Assembly: GCA_016933535.1 (NCBI GenBank)
Contig: JAFGAS010000061.1
Location: forward strand, 111,238 to 175,237
Source: Candidatus Zymogenaceae bacterium
Lineage (GTDB): Bacteria; Desulfobacterota; Zymogenia; Zymogenales; Zymogenaceae
Length of the DNA stretch: 64,000 bases
Reading direction: 5' to 3'
Shown here one piece after another: positions 54,956 through 64,000 of the stretch; the stretch's first letter is position 1, and every line of letters begins with the position of its first letter. Under the pieces are notes generated by a model. That model was not told the origin of the DNA. It did no database searches and saw only the letters and a program-made list of their open reading frames with translations. Both the position numbers and the translations under genes were made by a program.

Positions 54956-54984
54956 TTGCATAATTACCGTATTTGTGTTAAAAA
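54956..54984 (+). promoter_or_regulatory. possible promoter for the rpsB operon
   Basis: TTGCAT (54956-54961), a 17-bp spacer and TAAAAA (54979-54984). It is about 300 bases before rpsB; a stem-loop with T-run lies between (55159-55179). Weak by itself. Confidence 0.3.
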
Positions 54985-55136
54985 AACAAATTTACATCAT
55001 TGTTTTTCGAACCGGGGCATCATGAAGGCGCATCATAATTATACGCCGCCCCTCAAATTGAATAAGGACGGCCTTACGCAATTACAACAACAATTGCCTA
55101 TGGCGTCCGGCGTCGTCGTAATTCAGGGTTAGAACA

Positions 55137-55179
55137 CCCCGCCTAAAGGCGGGGATTGGGAAGGTTGTCCTTCCTTTTT
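55137..55179 (+). terminator. double stem-loop before rpsB, terminator or attenuator
   Basis: First a GC hairpin, CCCCGCC-TAAA-GGCGGGG (55137-55154), then GGAAGG-TTGT-CCTTCC followed by TTTTT (55159-55179). The second is an intrinsic terminator 105 bases ahead of rpsB. It may end read-through from the prenyltransferase gene or attenuate the rpsB operon. The first hairpin resembles subterminal hairpins of IS200/IS605-type elements, but no transposase is present. Confidence 0.55.
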
Positions 55180-55284
55180 ATACACGACTAAGCACGCCCG
55201 ACCGGTGGGGACAGGGGGGTGATCCGATATCGGATTCCCGGGTCCCGGCGGGCGGAAGAAAAAACCACCAAAAGGAGTCAAACA

Positions 55285-56124
55285 ATGAGCTACATCGCGA
55301 TGAAGGAACTGCTGGAGGCCGGTGTCCATTTCGGTCACCAGACCAAACGATGGAACCCGAAGATGAAACCCTATATCTTCGGGGCCCGCAACGGAATCTA
55401 TATCATTGACCTTCAGAAAACAGTCTCACTCTTCGACAAGGCCTATGAGTTCGTGAGGAAGGTGTCGGCGAAGAACGGGACGATTCTCTTCGTAGGGACC
55501 AAAAAACAGGCCCACGAGTCAATCCAGAGCGAGGCCCAACGCTGCGGGATGTATTTCGTCAACGAGCGCTGGCTCGGCGGAACCTTGACAAACTTCGTCA
55601 CCATTAAAAAGACGGTCGAGCGTTTCAAACGCCTTGAGGCCCTCCTTTCGGCCGATACGGTCGATTCGCTGCCGAAAAAAGAGGTGGCGGGTCTTGTCTC
55701 TATGAGGGAAAAGCTCTCCCGAAACATCGGCGGTATCAAGGAAATGGGCGGCATGCCGGATTGTATCTTTCTGGTCGATCCAAGAAAGGAGCGCATTGCC
55801 GTTTCCGAGGCCAATAAACTTAACATTCCGATCGTTGCCGTCGTAGACACGAACTGCAATCCGGATAAGATCGATTATGTTATTCCCGGAAACGACGATG
55901 CTATCCGGGCGATCCGGCTCTTTTCATCGCGGATTGCCGATGCGATCCTCGAGGGGAAACAGCAGTTGGCCACGGCACCGGTGGAGGAAGCGGCCAAAAG
56001 AGAAGAGCCCGACGAGCAAGAGGAGGGACCCGTGGTAGTAAGAAAGGCCGCCCCGGCCCGGGACAAGACCCCCGAGATCGATGAGGAGCCTCAGTCGGAA
56101 GAACCGAAACCGGATGAAGAGTAG
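55285..56124 (+). CDS. rpsB: 30S ribosomal protein S2 with acidic C-terminal extension
   Basis: A 279-residue protein. The S2 core is standard ([38 protein letters not shown], given by its parts [12 protein letters not shown] and [11 protein letters not shown]; later [24 protein letters not shown], parts DTNCNPD and IPGNDDA). About 45 residues of acidic, Pro-rich tail follow. The ATG at 55285 has AAAGGAG. It is first in the rpsB-tsf-pyrH-frr run, a widely conserved order. Confidence 0.97.
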   Translation: MSYIAMKELLEAGVHFGHQTKRWNPKMKPYIFGARNGIYIIDLQKTVSLFDKAYEFVRKVSAKNGTILFVGTKKQAHESIQSEAQRCGMYFVNERWLGGTLTNFVTIKKTVERFKRLEALLSADTVDSLPKKEVAGLVSMREKLSRNIGGIKEMGGMPDCIFLVDPRKERIAVSEANKLNIPIVAVVDTNCNPDKIDYVIPGNDDAIRAIRLFSSRIADAILEGKQQLATAPVEEAAKREEPDEQEEGPVVVRKAAPARDKTPEIDEEPQSEEPKPDEE

Positions 56125-56163
56125 ACACGTAAGAAAATTCTGACGGGATATAAGGAGTGGAAC

Positions 56164-56766
56164 ATGGAAATTAACGCTCAGATGGTCAAGGACTTGCGAG
56201 AAATGACCGGGGCAGGAATGATGGACTGTAAAACCGCTCTGGCCGAATCGGCCGGCAACGTGGAGAAGGCGGTTGAGATATTAAGGAAAAAGGGGCTTTC
56301 CCGCGCCGCCAAGCGGGCGGGACGGGCCGCCAAAGAAGGGATGGTCGGTTCCTACATTCATATGGGGGGCAAAATCGGGGTACTCGTCGAGGTCAACTGT
56401 GAATCCGATTTCGTAGCACGAACCGATGACTTTGTGGCCTTTGTCAAGGATGTTGCCATGCAGGTGGCCGCATCAAATCCACAGTATTTGACCAGCGAGG
56501 ATATCCCCGAGACGGTTTTGGCCAAGGAACGAGAAATCTTTCGCGCCCAGATGGAGGATGCCAAGAAACCGGAAAACGTTATTGAGAAGATCGTCGAGGG
56601 TAAAATCAAGAAATTCTATACCGAGGTCTGTCTCCTGGATCAACCGTTCGTTAAGGATCCGGATAAATCGGTCGGCGAATACCTTACCAACACGATCGCC
56701 AAGATCGGTGAGAATATGGTGATCAGGAGGTTTGTTCGATTTCAGCTCGGCGAGGGTCTTGAGTAA
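56164..56766 (+). CDS. tsf: translation elongation factor Ts
   Basis: A 200-residue nucleotide exchange factor for EF-Tu, of the short type found in many bacteria. The N-terminal UBA-like part reads [22 protein letters not shown] (parts [12 protein letters not shown] and KTALAES), and the core has [23 protein letters not shown] (parts [10 protein letters not shown] and CESDFVAR). The end [24 protein letters not shown] is typical. It follows rpsB by 39 bases with a GGAG site. Confidence 0.97.
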   Translation: MEINAQMVKDLREMTGAGMMDCKTALAESAGNVEKAVEILRKKGLSRAAKRAGRAAKEGMVGSYIHMGGKIGVLVEVNCESDFVARTDDFVAFVKDVAMQVAASNPQYLTSEDIPETVLAKEREIFRAQMEDAKKPENVIEKIVEGKIKKFYTEVCLLDQPFVKDPDKSVGEYLTNTIAKIGENMVIRRFVRFQLGEGLE

Positions 56767-56848
56767 GGGATTGACGGCGGCGGAGTATTCCGGAAAGTCA
56801 TGGTATGTGTTGAAAGGCCCGCAAGGGGCGTAAAAGGGGCGGTAAGAC

Positions 56849-57559
56849 ATGCGTTACAAACGAGTACTGGTCAAACTGTCCGGTGAGGCCCTGGCGGGTT
56901 CCGAGAAGTTCGGCATCTGTCCGAATGCTATTCAATTCATTACCGAAGAGATCGGCCGGGCCGTGGCCCTCGGCATCGAGACGGCGCTGGTAGTCGGCGG
57001 GGGAAACATCTTTCGGGGAATATCGGCCAGCGAGAAGGGGATGGACCGTGCCAATGCGGACTATATGGGGATGCTGGCAACGGTGATCAACGCCTTGGCG
57101 TTGCAAAACTACCTCGAGAAGGCCGGGCTCGTCACCCGGGTGCAAACGGCCTTCGAAATGCGGACGGTGGCCGAACCCTATATTCGGCGCAGGGCCATTC
57201 GCCATCTCGAGAAGAAACGGATCATCATTTTTGCCGGAGGCACCGGAAACCCCTATTTTACCACCGATACCGCCGCCGCTCTCAGGGCCATGGAGATCGG
57301 CGCGGACGTTATCATCAAGGCCACGAAAGTGGACGGCGTATACGATAAGGACCCGGTGCGATTCTCGGATGCCAAAAAATTTGAAGAGATAAGCTATATC
57401 GAGGCCCTTAATCTCGGCCTCGGGGTGATGGATTCCACCGCACTGTCGCTCTGTATGGATAACGACCTTCCCATTATCGTGTTCAACCTCCTTGTGGCCG
57501 GAAACCTCACAAAGGTCGTCTCAGGACAAAAGATAGGAACAGTTGTAAGGGGTACATGA
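56849..57559 (+). CDS. pyrH: UMP kinase
   Basis: A 236-residue amino-acid-kinase-fold enzyme that phosphorylates UMP to UDP. Motifs are [37 protein letters not shown] and [20 protein letters not shown] (the [10 protein letters not shown] site). Length is standard. Its stop overlaps the frr start (ATGA at 57556-57559), so translation of the two is coupled. Confidence 0.97.
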   Translation: MRYKRVLVKLSGEALAGSEKFGICPNAIQFITEEIGRAVALGIETALVVGGGNIFRGISASEKGMDRANADYMGMLATVINALALQNYLEKAGLVTRVQTAFEMRTVAEPYIRRRAIRHLEKKRIIIFAGGTGNPYFTTDTAAALRAMEIGADVIIKATKVDGVYDKDPVRFSDAKKFEEISYIEALNLGLGVMDSTALSLCMDNDLPIIVFNLLVAGNLTKVVSGQKIGTVVRGT

Positions 57560-58113
57560 TGGAAGAGGTATTGTCCGATTTAAAACAGGAGATGGAAAAG
57601 ACCATAAGTGGTTTTACCAACGAACTCAAGAGGATAAGGACCGGCCGGGCATCAACGGCGATTCTTGACGGGATCAGGGTGGATTACTACGGGAATCCCA
57701 CACCGCTCAATCAATTGGCGACGGTTTCCGCCCCGGAGCCCAGGCTTATTATCATCCAGCCATGGGATGCGGGATCCATCGGCGATGTAGAGAAGGCCAT
57801 ACAGAAGTCCGATCTCGGACTCACTCCTCAAAACGACGGCAAGGTCATTCGTATCAACATCCCGAATCTCACCGAGGAACGGAGAAAAGAACTGGTCAAG
57901 ACGGTCAAGAAGATAACCGAAGATTTCAAGGTTACCATGCGCAACCACCGACGCGACTCAATTGAGTTTCTCAAGGAGATGAAAAAGGAAAAAGAGATTT
58001 CGGAGGACGGATATTTCGGACTCCACGAAAAAGTCCAGGAGATCACCGACGAGTATATAAAGAATGCGGACACGATCCTTGCCGAAAAAGAAAAGGAGAT
58101 TATGGAGATTTAG
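57556..58113 (+). CDS. frr: ribosome recycling factor
   Basis: A 185-residue protein that with EF-G splits post-termination ribosomes. The conserved parts are [39 protein letters not shown] (parts [10 protein letters not shown] and ATVSAPEPR), [18 protein letters not shown] and the C-terminal helix. Two ATG codons at 57556 and 57559 can start it; the first overlaps the pyrH stop. Confidence 0.97.
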   Translation: MMEEVLSDLKQEMEKTISGFTNELKRIRTGRASTAILDGIRVDYYGNPTPLNQLATVSAPEPRLIIIQPWDAGSIGDVEKAIQKSDLGLTPQNDGKVIRINIPNLTEERRKELVKTVKKITEDFKVTMRNHRRDSIEFLKEMKKEKEISEDGYFGLHEKVQEITDEYIKNADTILAEKEKEIMEI

Positions 58114-58269
58114 CCGGACATGCCGGACGATAGGATTGGGCGGGAAACGCTATACGCGGTTCGTGTACCGGCATGGTAAACATTGCGCCGTCCAAGCGTA
58201 CGATAACGCACTATTTCTGTATGACGTATCATAATTTGCCCCTCTGAAGGGCGCTGCGGTTAGATAATT

Positions 58270-59004
58270 ATGACTGGTATAAAGAATCTCCCCGGACATG
58301 TGGCTATCATTATGGATGGGAACGGACGCTGGGCCAAAGAGAAGGACCTTCCCCGCGTCGAAGGCCATCGGAAGGGGAGCGAGGTAGTCAGGGAGATCGT
58401 AGAGGCGAGCCGAAAAAGCGGCATAAAAGTCCTGACCCTCTACGCCTTTTCCGAAGAAAATTGGAACCGTCCCAAGGCCGAAGTAGGAGCGCTCATGAGT
58501 CTGTTGGCGGAGTTCCTTCGTACGGAGCTTCCCAAGATGATGGATGAGCATATCCGGCTCTGCGCCGTCGGGAGGTTCTCCCAATTGCCGGATATCGTCC
58601 GTGAGGTTCTTCTTGAAGCGATCAGGATCACAAAAGACAACAAGGGCATGACGCTGGTGATTGCCCTCTCCTACAGCGGGCGGGGTGAGATAGTGGATGC
58701 CGTCAAGGAAATCGTGGAGTTGGCGGTCGAGAAGAAGGTGACGCCCGAACAGATCGACGAGGATATGATCGCCCGTCACCTCTATACAAAAAGCCTGCCC
58801 GATCCGGACCTCCTTATCCGCACCAGCGGGGAAAAGCGGATCTCAAACTTTCTCCTGTACCAGGCCGCCTATACGGAGCTCTTCTTCACGAAAACCCTCT
58901 GGCCCGATTTCACGCAAGAGGAGTTTCTGTCCGCCCTCCAGGACTATTCGCGGCGGGAGCGGCGATACGGGATGACGAGCGAACAGGTTTTGGGAGAGGA
59001 CTAA
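58270..59004 (+). CDS. uppS: isoprenyl transferase (undecaprenyl diphosphate synthase)
   Basis: A 244-residue cis-prenyltransferase that makes the C55 lipid carrier for peptidoglycan and O-antigen synthesis. The magnesium/diphosphate loop HVAIIMDGNGRWA with its Asp is present, as are SEENWNRP, ALSYSGRGEI and the C-terminal PDPDLLIRTSGEKRISNFLLYQ region (parts DLLIRTSGE and RISNFLLYQ) with the substrate-binding Arg and Ser. Standard length. Confidence 0.95.
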   Translation: MTGIKNLPGHVAIIMDGNGRWAKEKDLPRVEGHRKGSEVVREIVEASRKSGIKVLTLYAFSEENWNRPKAEVGALMSLLAEFLRTELPKMMDEHIRLCAVGRFSQLPDIVREVLLEAIRITKDNKGMTLVIALSYSGRGEIVDAVKEIVELAVEKKVTPEQIDEDMIARHLYTKSLPDPDLLIRTSGEKRISNFLLYQAAYTELFFTKTLWPDFTQEEFLSALQDYSRRERRYGMTSEQVLGED

Positions 59005-59237
59005 AAGAAATCCGTTTCCGTTATATTTGACGGATCGCGCGATTTTCGGTCCCCCGATTCCCCGACGAGGGGCAGTACGTGCGAATAATCGTCCTCGGCC
59101 GTCGTTCCCGGAGCCAACCATGGTATTCGGACATTCCCCATGACAAAAGGGGTATTACGGTAATCCGGCTTGCCCGATGGGAAGATCAGTAAAACTATCG
59201 TCCCTTGGGGGCGCTTCACATTATTACGGAGTCATCC

Positions 59238-60035
59238 ATGCTTTTAAACCGTCTTCTTACCGCCGCGGTGGCGATTCCCCTGGTATTGGCCATTATTTTC
59301 TACGGGGGGAATCTCGGTTTCTTTCTCCTGGTCCTGGCGGTTGTGGGGTTCGGTCTCTATGAGTACTTCTCCTTCATTTATCCGCAAAAGGTCAATATCC
59401 AGATAATCGCCCACACCATCCTGGGCCTTATTTTGCCCGTTGCCTTCTATTTCGGTTATCCCGATTTTATCGTTCCGGCGGTGGCCTTTATCCTCATTTT
59501 TTCCACAGCGTTTTCCCTCTTTCGGGTCACGGACCCGCAGATGAAGGCCGAAAACCTTTTTACACGTCTTTTCGGAATCTTTTACGTCGCCTTTCTCCTC
59601 TCGTACCTGATCGTATTGAGAAAGCTCCCCCACGGCGCCGAGTGGGTCGTGTTGGCCTTGGCCATTAATTTCGGAACCGATGCCGGCGCCTACTTTGCCG
59701 GGAGGTTTTTCGGGAGGCATCCCCTCTATGCGGTCATCAGCCCCAAGAAGACCGTCGAGGGTGCGATCGGCGGGATTATCCTCTGCTTTGTGTTTGTTAT
59801 CATCGCAAAATATGTATTGATACCTGAGTTGAAGTGGGCCGACGTCCTGGCTCTGGGGCTCGTCGCCTCGATCCTGGCTGTTCTGGGCGATATGGCAGAA
59901 TCGCTCATTAAGCGCGGGTTCAAGGTAAAGGACGCGGGCGGAATACTGCCCGGTCATGGCGGGATTCTTGACAGGATAGACTCCTTCGTCTTTTCCGCCC
60001 CCTTTATCTTTTACTACGCGGCGTACTGTCTTTAA
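59238..60035 (+). CDS. cdsA: phosphatidate cytidylyltransferase
   Basis: A 265-residue membrane enzyme with about eight helices that makes CDP-diacylglycerol from CTP and phosphatidate. The C-terminal family signature is clear: LIKRGFKVKDAGGILPGHGGILDRID (parts KRGFKVKDAG, LPGHGG and ILDRID), with the catalytic Asp residues. FGTDAGAYFAGRFFG is also typical. The ATG at 59238 has GGAG six bases upstream; the open frame 11 codons further up is not family-like. dxr follows after three bases. Confidence 0.94.
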   Translation: MLLNRLLTAAVAIPLVLAIIFYGGNLGFFLLVLAVVGFGLYEYFSFIYPQKVNIQIIAHTILGLILPVAFYFGYPDFIVPAVAFILIFSTAFSLFRVTDPQMKAENLFTRLFGIFYVAFLLSYLIVLRKLPHGAEWVVLALAINFGTDAGAYFAGRFFGRHPLYAVISPKKTVEGAIGGIILCFVFVIIAKYVLIPELKWADVLALGLVASILAVLGDMAESLIKRGFKVKDAGGILPGHGGILDRIDSFVFSAPFIFYYAAYCL

Positions 60036-60038
60036 GTC

Positions 60039-61190
60039 ATGAAGAAGGTTGCAATCCTCGGATCGACCGGTTCTATAGGGACCCAGGCTGTCGACATCAT
60101 TGAGCGCAACCCGGATCGTTTTACCGTAACGGCGCTGGCGGCCCACAGCAACGTCTCGCTGATTTGTGATCAGGCCGGGAGACTCAAGCCGCGTATTGCG
60201 GCGCTGTATGACGAAAGGGCGGCCCGGGAATTGAGACGGCTTCTGCCGCCGGAGGTGGCGGTTCTCTCGGGACAGGCCGGGATAACGGCCGCCGCGGCCG
60301 AATCGGGCGCGGATATCTGCCTTACCGCGATGGTGGGTGCGGCGGGCCTTGCGCCGACACTGGCCGCCATTGACGCGGGCATCGATATAGCCCTGGCCAA
60401 TAAAGAGACGCTGGTTTGCGCCGGATCTCTCGTAACCGATCGAGCGCGCAAAAACGGTGTTCGGATAATCCCCGTCGACAGCGAGCACAGCGCTCTCTTT
60501 CAATCTCTCGTCGGGCATAATCCGGCCCATGTCAAGCGACTCGTCATCACGGCTTCCGGCGGGCCGTTCTGGAAAAAACCCATAGAGGAACTGGCCGGCG
60601 TAACTCCCGAACAGGCCGTGCGTCACCCCCGATGGACTATGGGGAAAAAAATCAGCATCGATTCGGCGACCCTCATGAATAAGGCCCTTGAGGTTATCGA
60701 GGCAAGTCGTCTTTTTGACGTACCCCAGGAAAGGATCTCCGTCCTCATCCACCCCGAAAGCATCGTTCATTCGATGGTGGAATATATCGACGGTTCGGTA
60801 ATAGCCCAGCTGGCCACAACCGATATGAGGGTTCCCATCGCCTATGCGCTGGCCTACCCCGAGCGAATCGAGTGCCCGGCCGAGCCGCTTGATCTCGGTA
60901 AAATCGGCGGCCTCACGTTTTTCGAGCCGAACGAGGACAGGTTTCGAGCCCTTGTGCTGGCGCGCAGGGCGCTCGATGTTGGGGGGACGATGCCCGCGGT
61001 GATGTCTGCGGCAAATGAACAGGCCGTGGCCCTTTTCCTGGAAGGGAAAATAGGGTTCCTCTCGATTGTTAAGCTGGTGGATGAGGTAATGGGGCGTCAC
61101 GTCACAACGGCCGTCCCGTCCCTTTCTGAAATAATCCAGGCCGACCGCTGGGCGCGGCAAGAAACGAATATTATCGGAGAAGACATATGA
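60039..61190 (+). CDS. dxr: 1-deoxy-D-xylulose 5-phosphate reductoisomerase
   Basis: A 383-residue NADPH enzyme of the MEP isoprenoid pathway. It has the NADPH loop GSTGSIGTQAVDII, the metal site PVDSEHSALFQ, the ASGGPF loop and MGKKISIDSATLMNKALEVIEA (parts KKISIDSATLMNK and LEVIEA), all normal. Its product route feeds the UppS substrate made from the same cluster. It overlaps rseP by four bases (61187-61190). Confidence 0.96.
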   Translation: MKKVAILGSTGSIGTQAVDIIERNPDRFTVTALAAHSNVSLICDQAGRLKPRIAALYDERAARELRRLLPPEVAVLSGQAGITAAAAESGADICLTAMVGAAGLAPTLAAIDAGIDIALANKETLVCAGSLVTDRARKNGVRIIPVDSEHSALFQSLVGHNPAHVKRLVITASGGPFWKKPIEELAGVTPEQAVRHPRWTMGKKISIDSATLMNKALEVIEASRLFDVPQERISVLIHPESIVHSMVEYIDGSVIAQLATTDMRVPIAYALAYPERIECPAEPLDLGKIGGLTFFEPNEDRFRALVLARRALDVGGTMPAVMSAANEQAVALFLEGKIGFLSIVKLVDEVMGRHVTTAVPSLSEIIQADRWARQETNIIGEDI

Positions 61191-62248
61191 CGCTTGTCTA
61201 TTTCATCATCCTTTTGGGTGTATTGATCTTCGTCCATGAACTGGGTCACTTCATCGCCGCAAAATCAATGGGCGTCAGGGTCCTTACGTTTTCCCTTGGC
61301 TTTGGGCCGCGCGTCGTCGGCAAGAAGATCGGCGATACCGACTATCGGCTTTCGGCCTTCCCTCTGGGCGGGTACGTGCGGATGTCGGGTGACGATCCTT
61401 CTCAGACGCCGACCGAGGAAGAGCGTCCGTATTCGTTCCTGACCCAAAAAAACTGGAAAAAGATCATAATCGTGGGGGCGGGACCGCTGTTCAATCTCAT
61501 TTTTGCGATTATCGTCCTCTGGCTTGTCTTTATGGCCGGGGTGCCGGTTATCGATCCCGTTCTCGGAGAACTCAAGAAGGGATTTCCCGCCGAAACTTCC
61601 GGGCTGTTGCCGGGGGACCGGATCCTTTCCATAAACGGGAATGCCGTCGATGAGTGGGAGTCCATGGCCAAGGTCATTACGGAATCAGGGGGCGCACCGC
61701 TTGAGTTTCTTATCGTGCGTAACGAAAAGGAACTGGTCTTTCAGGTTACCCCGATATTCGAGGATGGATTGAGCGACATCCTGACCCCCCAGAAGAAATA
61801 TATGGTAGGCATTACGCCGTCGGGTGACTATCATGTGGTCCATTACGGCGTATTGTCGGCCGCCAGGGAAGGATTCATACAGACCGGTCAGCTGATCTAC
61901 CTGACCTTTCTGGTCATCGGCAAGATGTTTACCGGAGAGGTTGCCCTCAATAACCTGGGCGGCCCGATCCTGATTGCCAAGGTGGCCGGCGAGGCGGCAC
62001 GCCTCGGGATCATGCCCTACCTTAATTTCATGGCGCTCATATCGATCAACCTGGCGATTCTGAACCTTCTTCCGGTGCCGGTTCTCGACGGCGGGCATCT
62101 CCTCTTCTTCGCCATCGAGGGGATCATCCGCAGACCCATCAACCTCAAGGTGAAGGAAATCGCCCTTCAGATCGGATTAGGGCTCCTGGTGCTGCTGATG
62201 ATTCTGGCGTTCTACTTCGATATAGAACGCCTTATCATCTCCGGTTGA
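61187..62248 (+). CDS. rseP: site-2 metalloprotease RseP
   Basis: A 353-residue intramembrane zinc protease. HELGH (residues 17-21) lies in the first helix and the second metal motif LDGGHLL in the third. One PDZ domain is visible between them (about 115-200, PAETSGLLPGDRILSINGNAV by parts SGLLPGDRI and SINGNAV), so it is the single-PDZ form. It would cut membrane anchors such as anti-sigma factors; no such substrate is encoded in this window. Confidence 0.94.
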   Translation: MTLVYFIILLGVLIFVHELGHFIAAKSMGVRVLTFSLGFGPRVVGKKIGDTDYRLSAFPLGGYVRMSGDDPSQTPTEEERPYSFLTQKNWKKIIIVGAGPLFNLIFAIIVLWLVFMAGVPVIDPVLGELKKGFPAETSGLLPGDRILSINGNAVDEWESMAKVITESGGAPLEFLIVRNEKELVFQVTPIFEDGLSDILTPQKKYMVGITPSGDYHVVHYGVLSAAREGFIQTGQLIYLTFLVIGKMFTGEVALNNLGGPILIAKVAGEAARLGIMPYLNFMALISINLAILNLLPVPVLDGGHLLFFAIEGIIRRPINLKVKEIALQIGLGLLVLLMILAFYFDIERLIISG

Positions 62249-62251
62249 CCG

Positions 62252-62953
62252 ATGATCTGCCTCGGTATAGATACGTCGGGCCCGATCGCGCGGGCGGCCG
62301 TCATGAGTGATGGGCAGATCCCGACGGCGCTTTCAGCCGACGGTACGAAGACCCATTCCGAGACCCTCCTGGCCGCGCTGCAGGAGGCCCTCGAACGGGC
62401 CGGGGAGTCGCTTGCCTCGGTCGGGCTTGTCGCCGTTGGATTGGGGCCGGGGACATGGACGGGCTTGAGGGTGGGGATTACCACCGCCAAGGCCCTGGCG
62501 TACGCGCTGGCCGTTCCGGTTGTCGGGATATCGACCCTGGATGCGATTGCCGCCGGAGTGACCGATTATACGGGGGAGCTGGCCGTTATTGTGGACGCCC
62601 GGCGCCACGAGGTCTACGGGAGGAGTTATCACGTGGACGGGAAGGGAGGTATTACGGCCCGCGGCGAGATTTTTGTCGCGCCGCCGGCAAGCCTCGGTCG
62701 GTTCGTCGGCGCCGATTGCGCGCTTGTGGGCAACGGGATTGACCTCCTTGTCGAACAGGAGCGTCAAAAGCGACATATCCTTTCCCGGCGATTCGGGGAA
62801 GTTGATGCGGGAGTGATTTGCCGCCTGGCGGTCGGGCGCTACCGACACGGGGGGGCCGATAGTCCGTGCGACGTCATGCCGATCTATGTGCGAAAATCGG
62901 ATGCGGAGGTCGCCCGGGAGAAAAAAGAGGGATCTGGTAAGATTACCTGTTGA
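62252..62953 (+). CDS. tsaB: tRNA threonylcarbamoyladenosine biosynthesis protein TsaB
   Basis: A 233-residue ASKHA-fold scaffold protein that helps TsaD put the t6A modification on ANN-decoding tRNAs. The start MICLGIDTSGPIARAAV and the motif GLGPGTWTGLRVGITTAKALAYAL (parts GLGPGTWTGLR and TTAKALAYAL) are the TsaB signature; PVVGISTLDAIA and DARRHEVYGRSY follow. It comes three bases after rseP. Confidence 0.93.
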   Translation: MICLGIDTSGPIARAAVMSDGQIPTALSADGTKTHSETLLAALQEALERAGESLASVGLVAVGLGPGTWTGLRVGITTAKALAYALAVPVVGISTLDAIAAGVTDYTGELAVIVDARRHEVYGRSYHVDGKGGITARGEIFVAPPASLGRFVGADCALVGNGIDLLVEQERQKRHILSRRFGEVDAGVICRLAVGRYRHGGADSPCDVMPIYVRKSDAEVAREKKEGSGKITC

Positions 62954-62978
62954 CAAGGAATACTTTATTCAATAAAAT
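62950..62978 (+). promoter_or_regulatory. sigma-70 promoter for the DUF465 gene
   Basis: TTGACA (62950-62955), a 17-bp spacer and TAAAAT (62973-62978), directly after the tsaB stop and 37 bases before the next ATG. Confidence 0.75.
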
Positions 62979-63014
62979 CAACAAATTGTATTTTCCATAA
63001 AAAGGGGGCCCCAC

Positions 63015-63239
63015 ATGGAAGACAAAGAAGAACTTCTCAAGAAGAGGCTTATGGAAGAGGACCCGGAATTCAAAAAGCTGATGGAAGAGCATGCCACGTT
63101 TGAGAAAATACTGGAGGAATTCAACGAGCGTTCGCATCTAACGCCGAACGAAGAGACCGAACGCAAGAAAGTTCAGAAGCAAAAGCTCTCCGGGAAAGAT
63201 AAAATGGAAATTATCCTGGCAAAACATCGGGGGAAATAG
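63015..63239 (+). CDS. DUF465 (YdcH-like) small coiled protein
   Basis: A 74-residue, highly charged, all-helical protein: ELLKKRLMEEDPEFKKLMEEH, then EEFNERSHLTPNEETERKKVQKQKLSGKDKMEIIL (given by parts EFNERSHLTPNEE and KQKLSGKDKMEIIL). The SHLTPNEE turn and the KLKDKMEI-like end are the DUF465 pattern. The role is unknown. It has its own consensus-like promoter. It lies 80 bases before the acetolactate synthase gene and may be cotranscribed with it. Confidence 0.85.
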   Translation: MEDKEELLKKRLMEEDPEFKKLMEEHATFEKILEEFNERSHLTPNEETERKKVQKQKLSGKDKMEIILAKHRGK

Positions 63240-63319
63240 GCTCGTACAATCGATCAGGGGAAATCCGCCGACGCGGACGCGACCCATCATAAAGAAATAG
63301 ACGAAACCGGCACAAGACA

Positions 63320-64000
63320 ATGACCAACGAGGGAACGGATATCTTTTTTAAGAGCCTTCTCGATGAGGGGGTGGACACTATCTTCGGGTATCCGGGAGGG
63401 GGAGTTCTTAACCTTTACCACCGTATGCCCGCATATCCTATTCGGCACATCCTTGTCCGCCACGAACAGGCGGCGGTGCATGCCGCCGACGGCTATGCCC
63501 GGGCGACGGGAAGGGTGGGCGTCGCGCTGGTAACCTCCGGCCCCGGCGCCACCAATACCGTCACCGGCATTGCCACCGCGCATATGGATTCCATCCCCGT
63601 GGTTGTCTTCTCCGGGCAGGTCCCCACGATGCTCATCGGCAATGATGCCTTCCAGGAGGCCGATATCGTCGGGATCACCCGTCCCTGTACAAAGCACAAT
63701 TTCCTCGTCACGAAAACCGCCGACCTCGAGGAGGTGGTCAAGGAGGCGTTTCATATCGCCTCGACCGGACGGCCCGGGCCGGTCCTCGTCGATCTGCCCC
63801 GCGACGTGGTGACGGGCCGTGCGAAATACCAGCAAATATCTGATATCTCGCTAAGGAGCTACCGGGTCAATACCCAGGCCGATGCCGACGGCATCCAGAA
63901 AGCCCTTTCTGCAATTACGAGCTCCCAGAGGCCGGTCCTTTATGTCGGCGGCGGGGTCATCAGCTCTTCGGCATCCGAGCAACTGGCCCGGTTCGCGCAA
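63320..64000 (+). CDS. ilvB: acetolactate synthase large subunit (partial, runs off the window)
   Basis: The first 227 residues of a thiamine-diphosphate enzyme that makes acetolactate or acetohydroxybutyrate for branched-chain amino acids. [17 protein letters not shown] and the catalytic Glu49 in [19 protein letters not shown] are the family start. [23 protein letters not shown] (parts [12 protein letters not shown] and HMDSIPVV) and [19 protein letters not shown] (parts QEADIVGIT and KHNFLV) follow. The frame is open to the last base. The start at 63320 has no strong ribosome-binding site. A small subunit gene would be expected beyond the window. Confidence 0.92.
   Translation, partial: MTNEGTDIFFKSLLDEGVDTIFGYPGGGVLNLYHRMPAYPIRHILVRHEQAAVHAADGYARATGRVGVALVTSGPGATNTVTGIATAHMDSIPVVVFSGQVPTMLIGNDAFQEADIVGITRPCTKHNFLVTKTADLEEVVKEAFHIASTGRPGPVLVDLPRDVVTGRAKYQQISDISLRSYRVNTQADADGIQKALSAITSSQRPVLYVGGGVISSSASEQLARFAQ

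Noticed and set aside
54990..55020. AAAAACAA/TTGTTTTT inverted repeat as a terminator
   Set aside because: The stem is all A-T apart from one pair and would be too weak; the GC stem-loops at 55137-55179 are better candidates.
59244..61160. 638-codon open frame on the minus strand
   Set aside because: It is antisense to cdsA and dxr, whose families are certain. Its composition (Arg, Gly, His-rich without hydrophobic cores) is that of a shadow frame.

Overview
The window looks like a chromosomal segment from a GC-rich, diderm, anaerobic or microaerophilic bacterium. The best fit is Deltaproteobacteria in the broad sense (Desulfobacterota). The support is lpxC followed by a DUF4390 gene and an NtrY/NtrX-like pair, the secA-argJ neighbourhood, and the rpsB-tsf-pyrH-frr-uppS-cdsA-dxr-rseP-tsaB run. 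Anaerobic enzymes also point this way: superoxide reductase, a compact-motif iron-sulfur flavoprotein, a ferredoxin-tailed aldo/keto reductase, V4R-domain proteins and an HgcA-type corrinoid protein. This placement is inference from gene content; no 16S rRNA gene is present.

Layout. 1-5266: end of an unidentified gene, lpxC, a DUF4390 protein, and a membrane histidine kinase with its sigma-54 activator, all joined by ATGA overlaps. 5321-13090: DEAD-box helicase, a V4R protein, rarA, a membrane-anchored unknown, a Na/Pi cotransporter and a PstS-like protein. 13136-20020: one leftward block of tRNA-Lys(CTT), tRNA-Leu, tig, clpP, clpX, lon, tRNA-Val and tRNA-Asp, i.e. the proteostasis cluster. 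20098-44443: an accessory region with many single genes. It includes redox enzymes, a TetR regulator with a perfect palindromic operator, a degenerate SDR, a duplicated outer-membrane barrel, citrate synthase, a class III aminotransferase, and the methyltransferase plus HgcAB-like fusion pair. It also holds copies of a MITE-like repeat and a rhomboid gene bracketed by IS-like ends. 44476-48525: tRNA-Glu, tRNA-Lys(TTT) and the leftward rpsF-rpsR-rplI-dnaB operon. 48596-64000: M23 peptidase, secA, argJ, a UbiA prenyltransferase, the rpsB-to-tsaB housekeeping run, a DUF465 gene and the start of an acetolactate synthase.

The most unusual unit is 40892-42672. A small SAM methyltransferase is translationally coupled to a protein that fuses an HgcA-type corrinoid domain, four membrane helices and an HgcB-like ferredoxin. 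Its cap-helix motif and iron-sulfur ligands differ from those of true mercury methylators, so the substrate is open. Second is a family of intergenic elements (33911-34065, 37091-37282 and fragments) that carry 24-bp CCCC/GGGG palindromes whose arms co-vary between copies. Other points are an apparently leaderless lpxC, an SDR that has lost both catalytic Tyr and Lys, and a small frameshifted cysteine-tailed ORF coupled to the flavoprotein gene.

Promoters were called only where a good -35 and -10 hexamer with 16-18 bp spacing lies directly upstream of a gene. Starts were moved to internal codons where a Shine-Dalgarno sequence, a promoter or family length favoured them.
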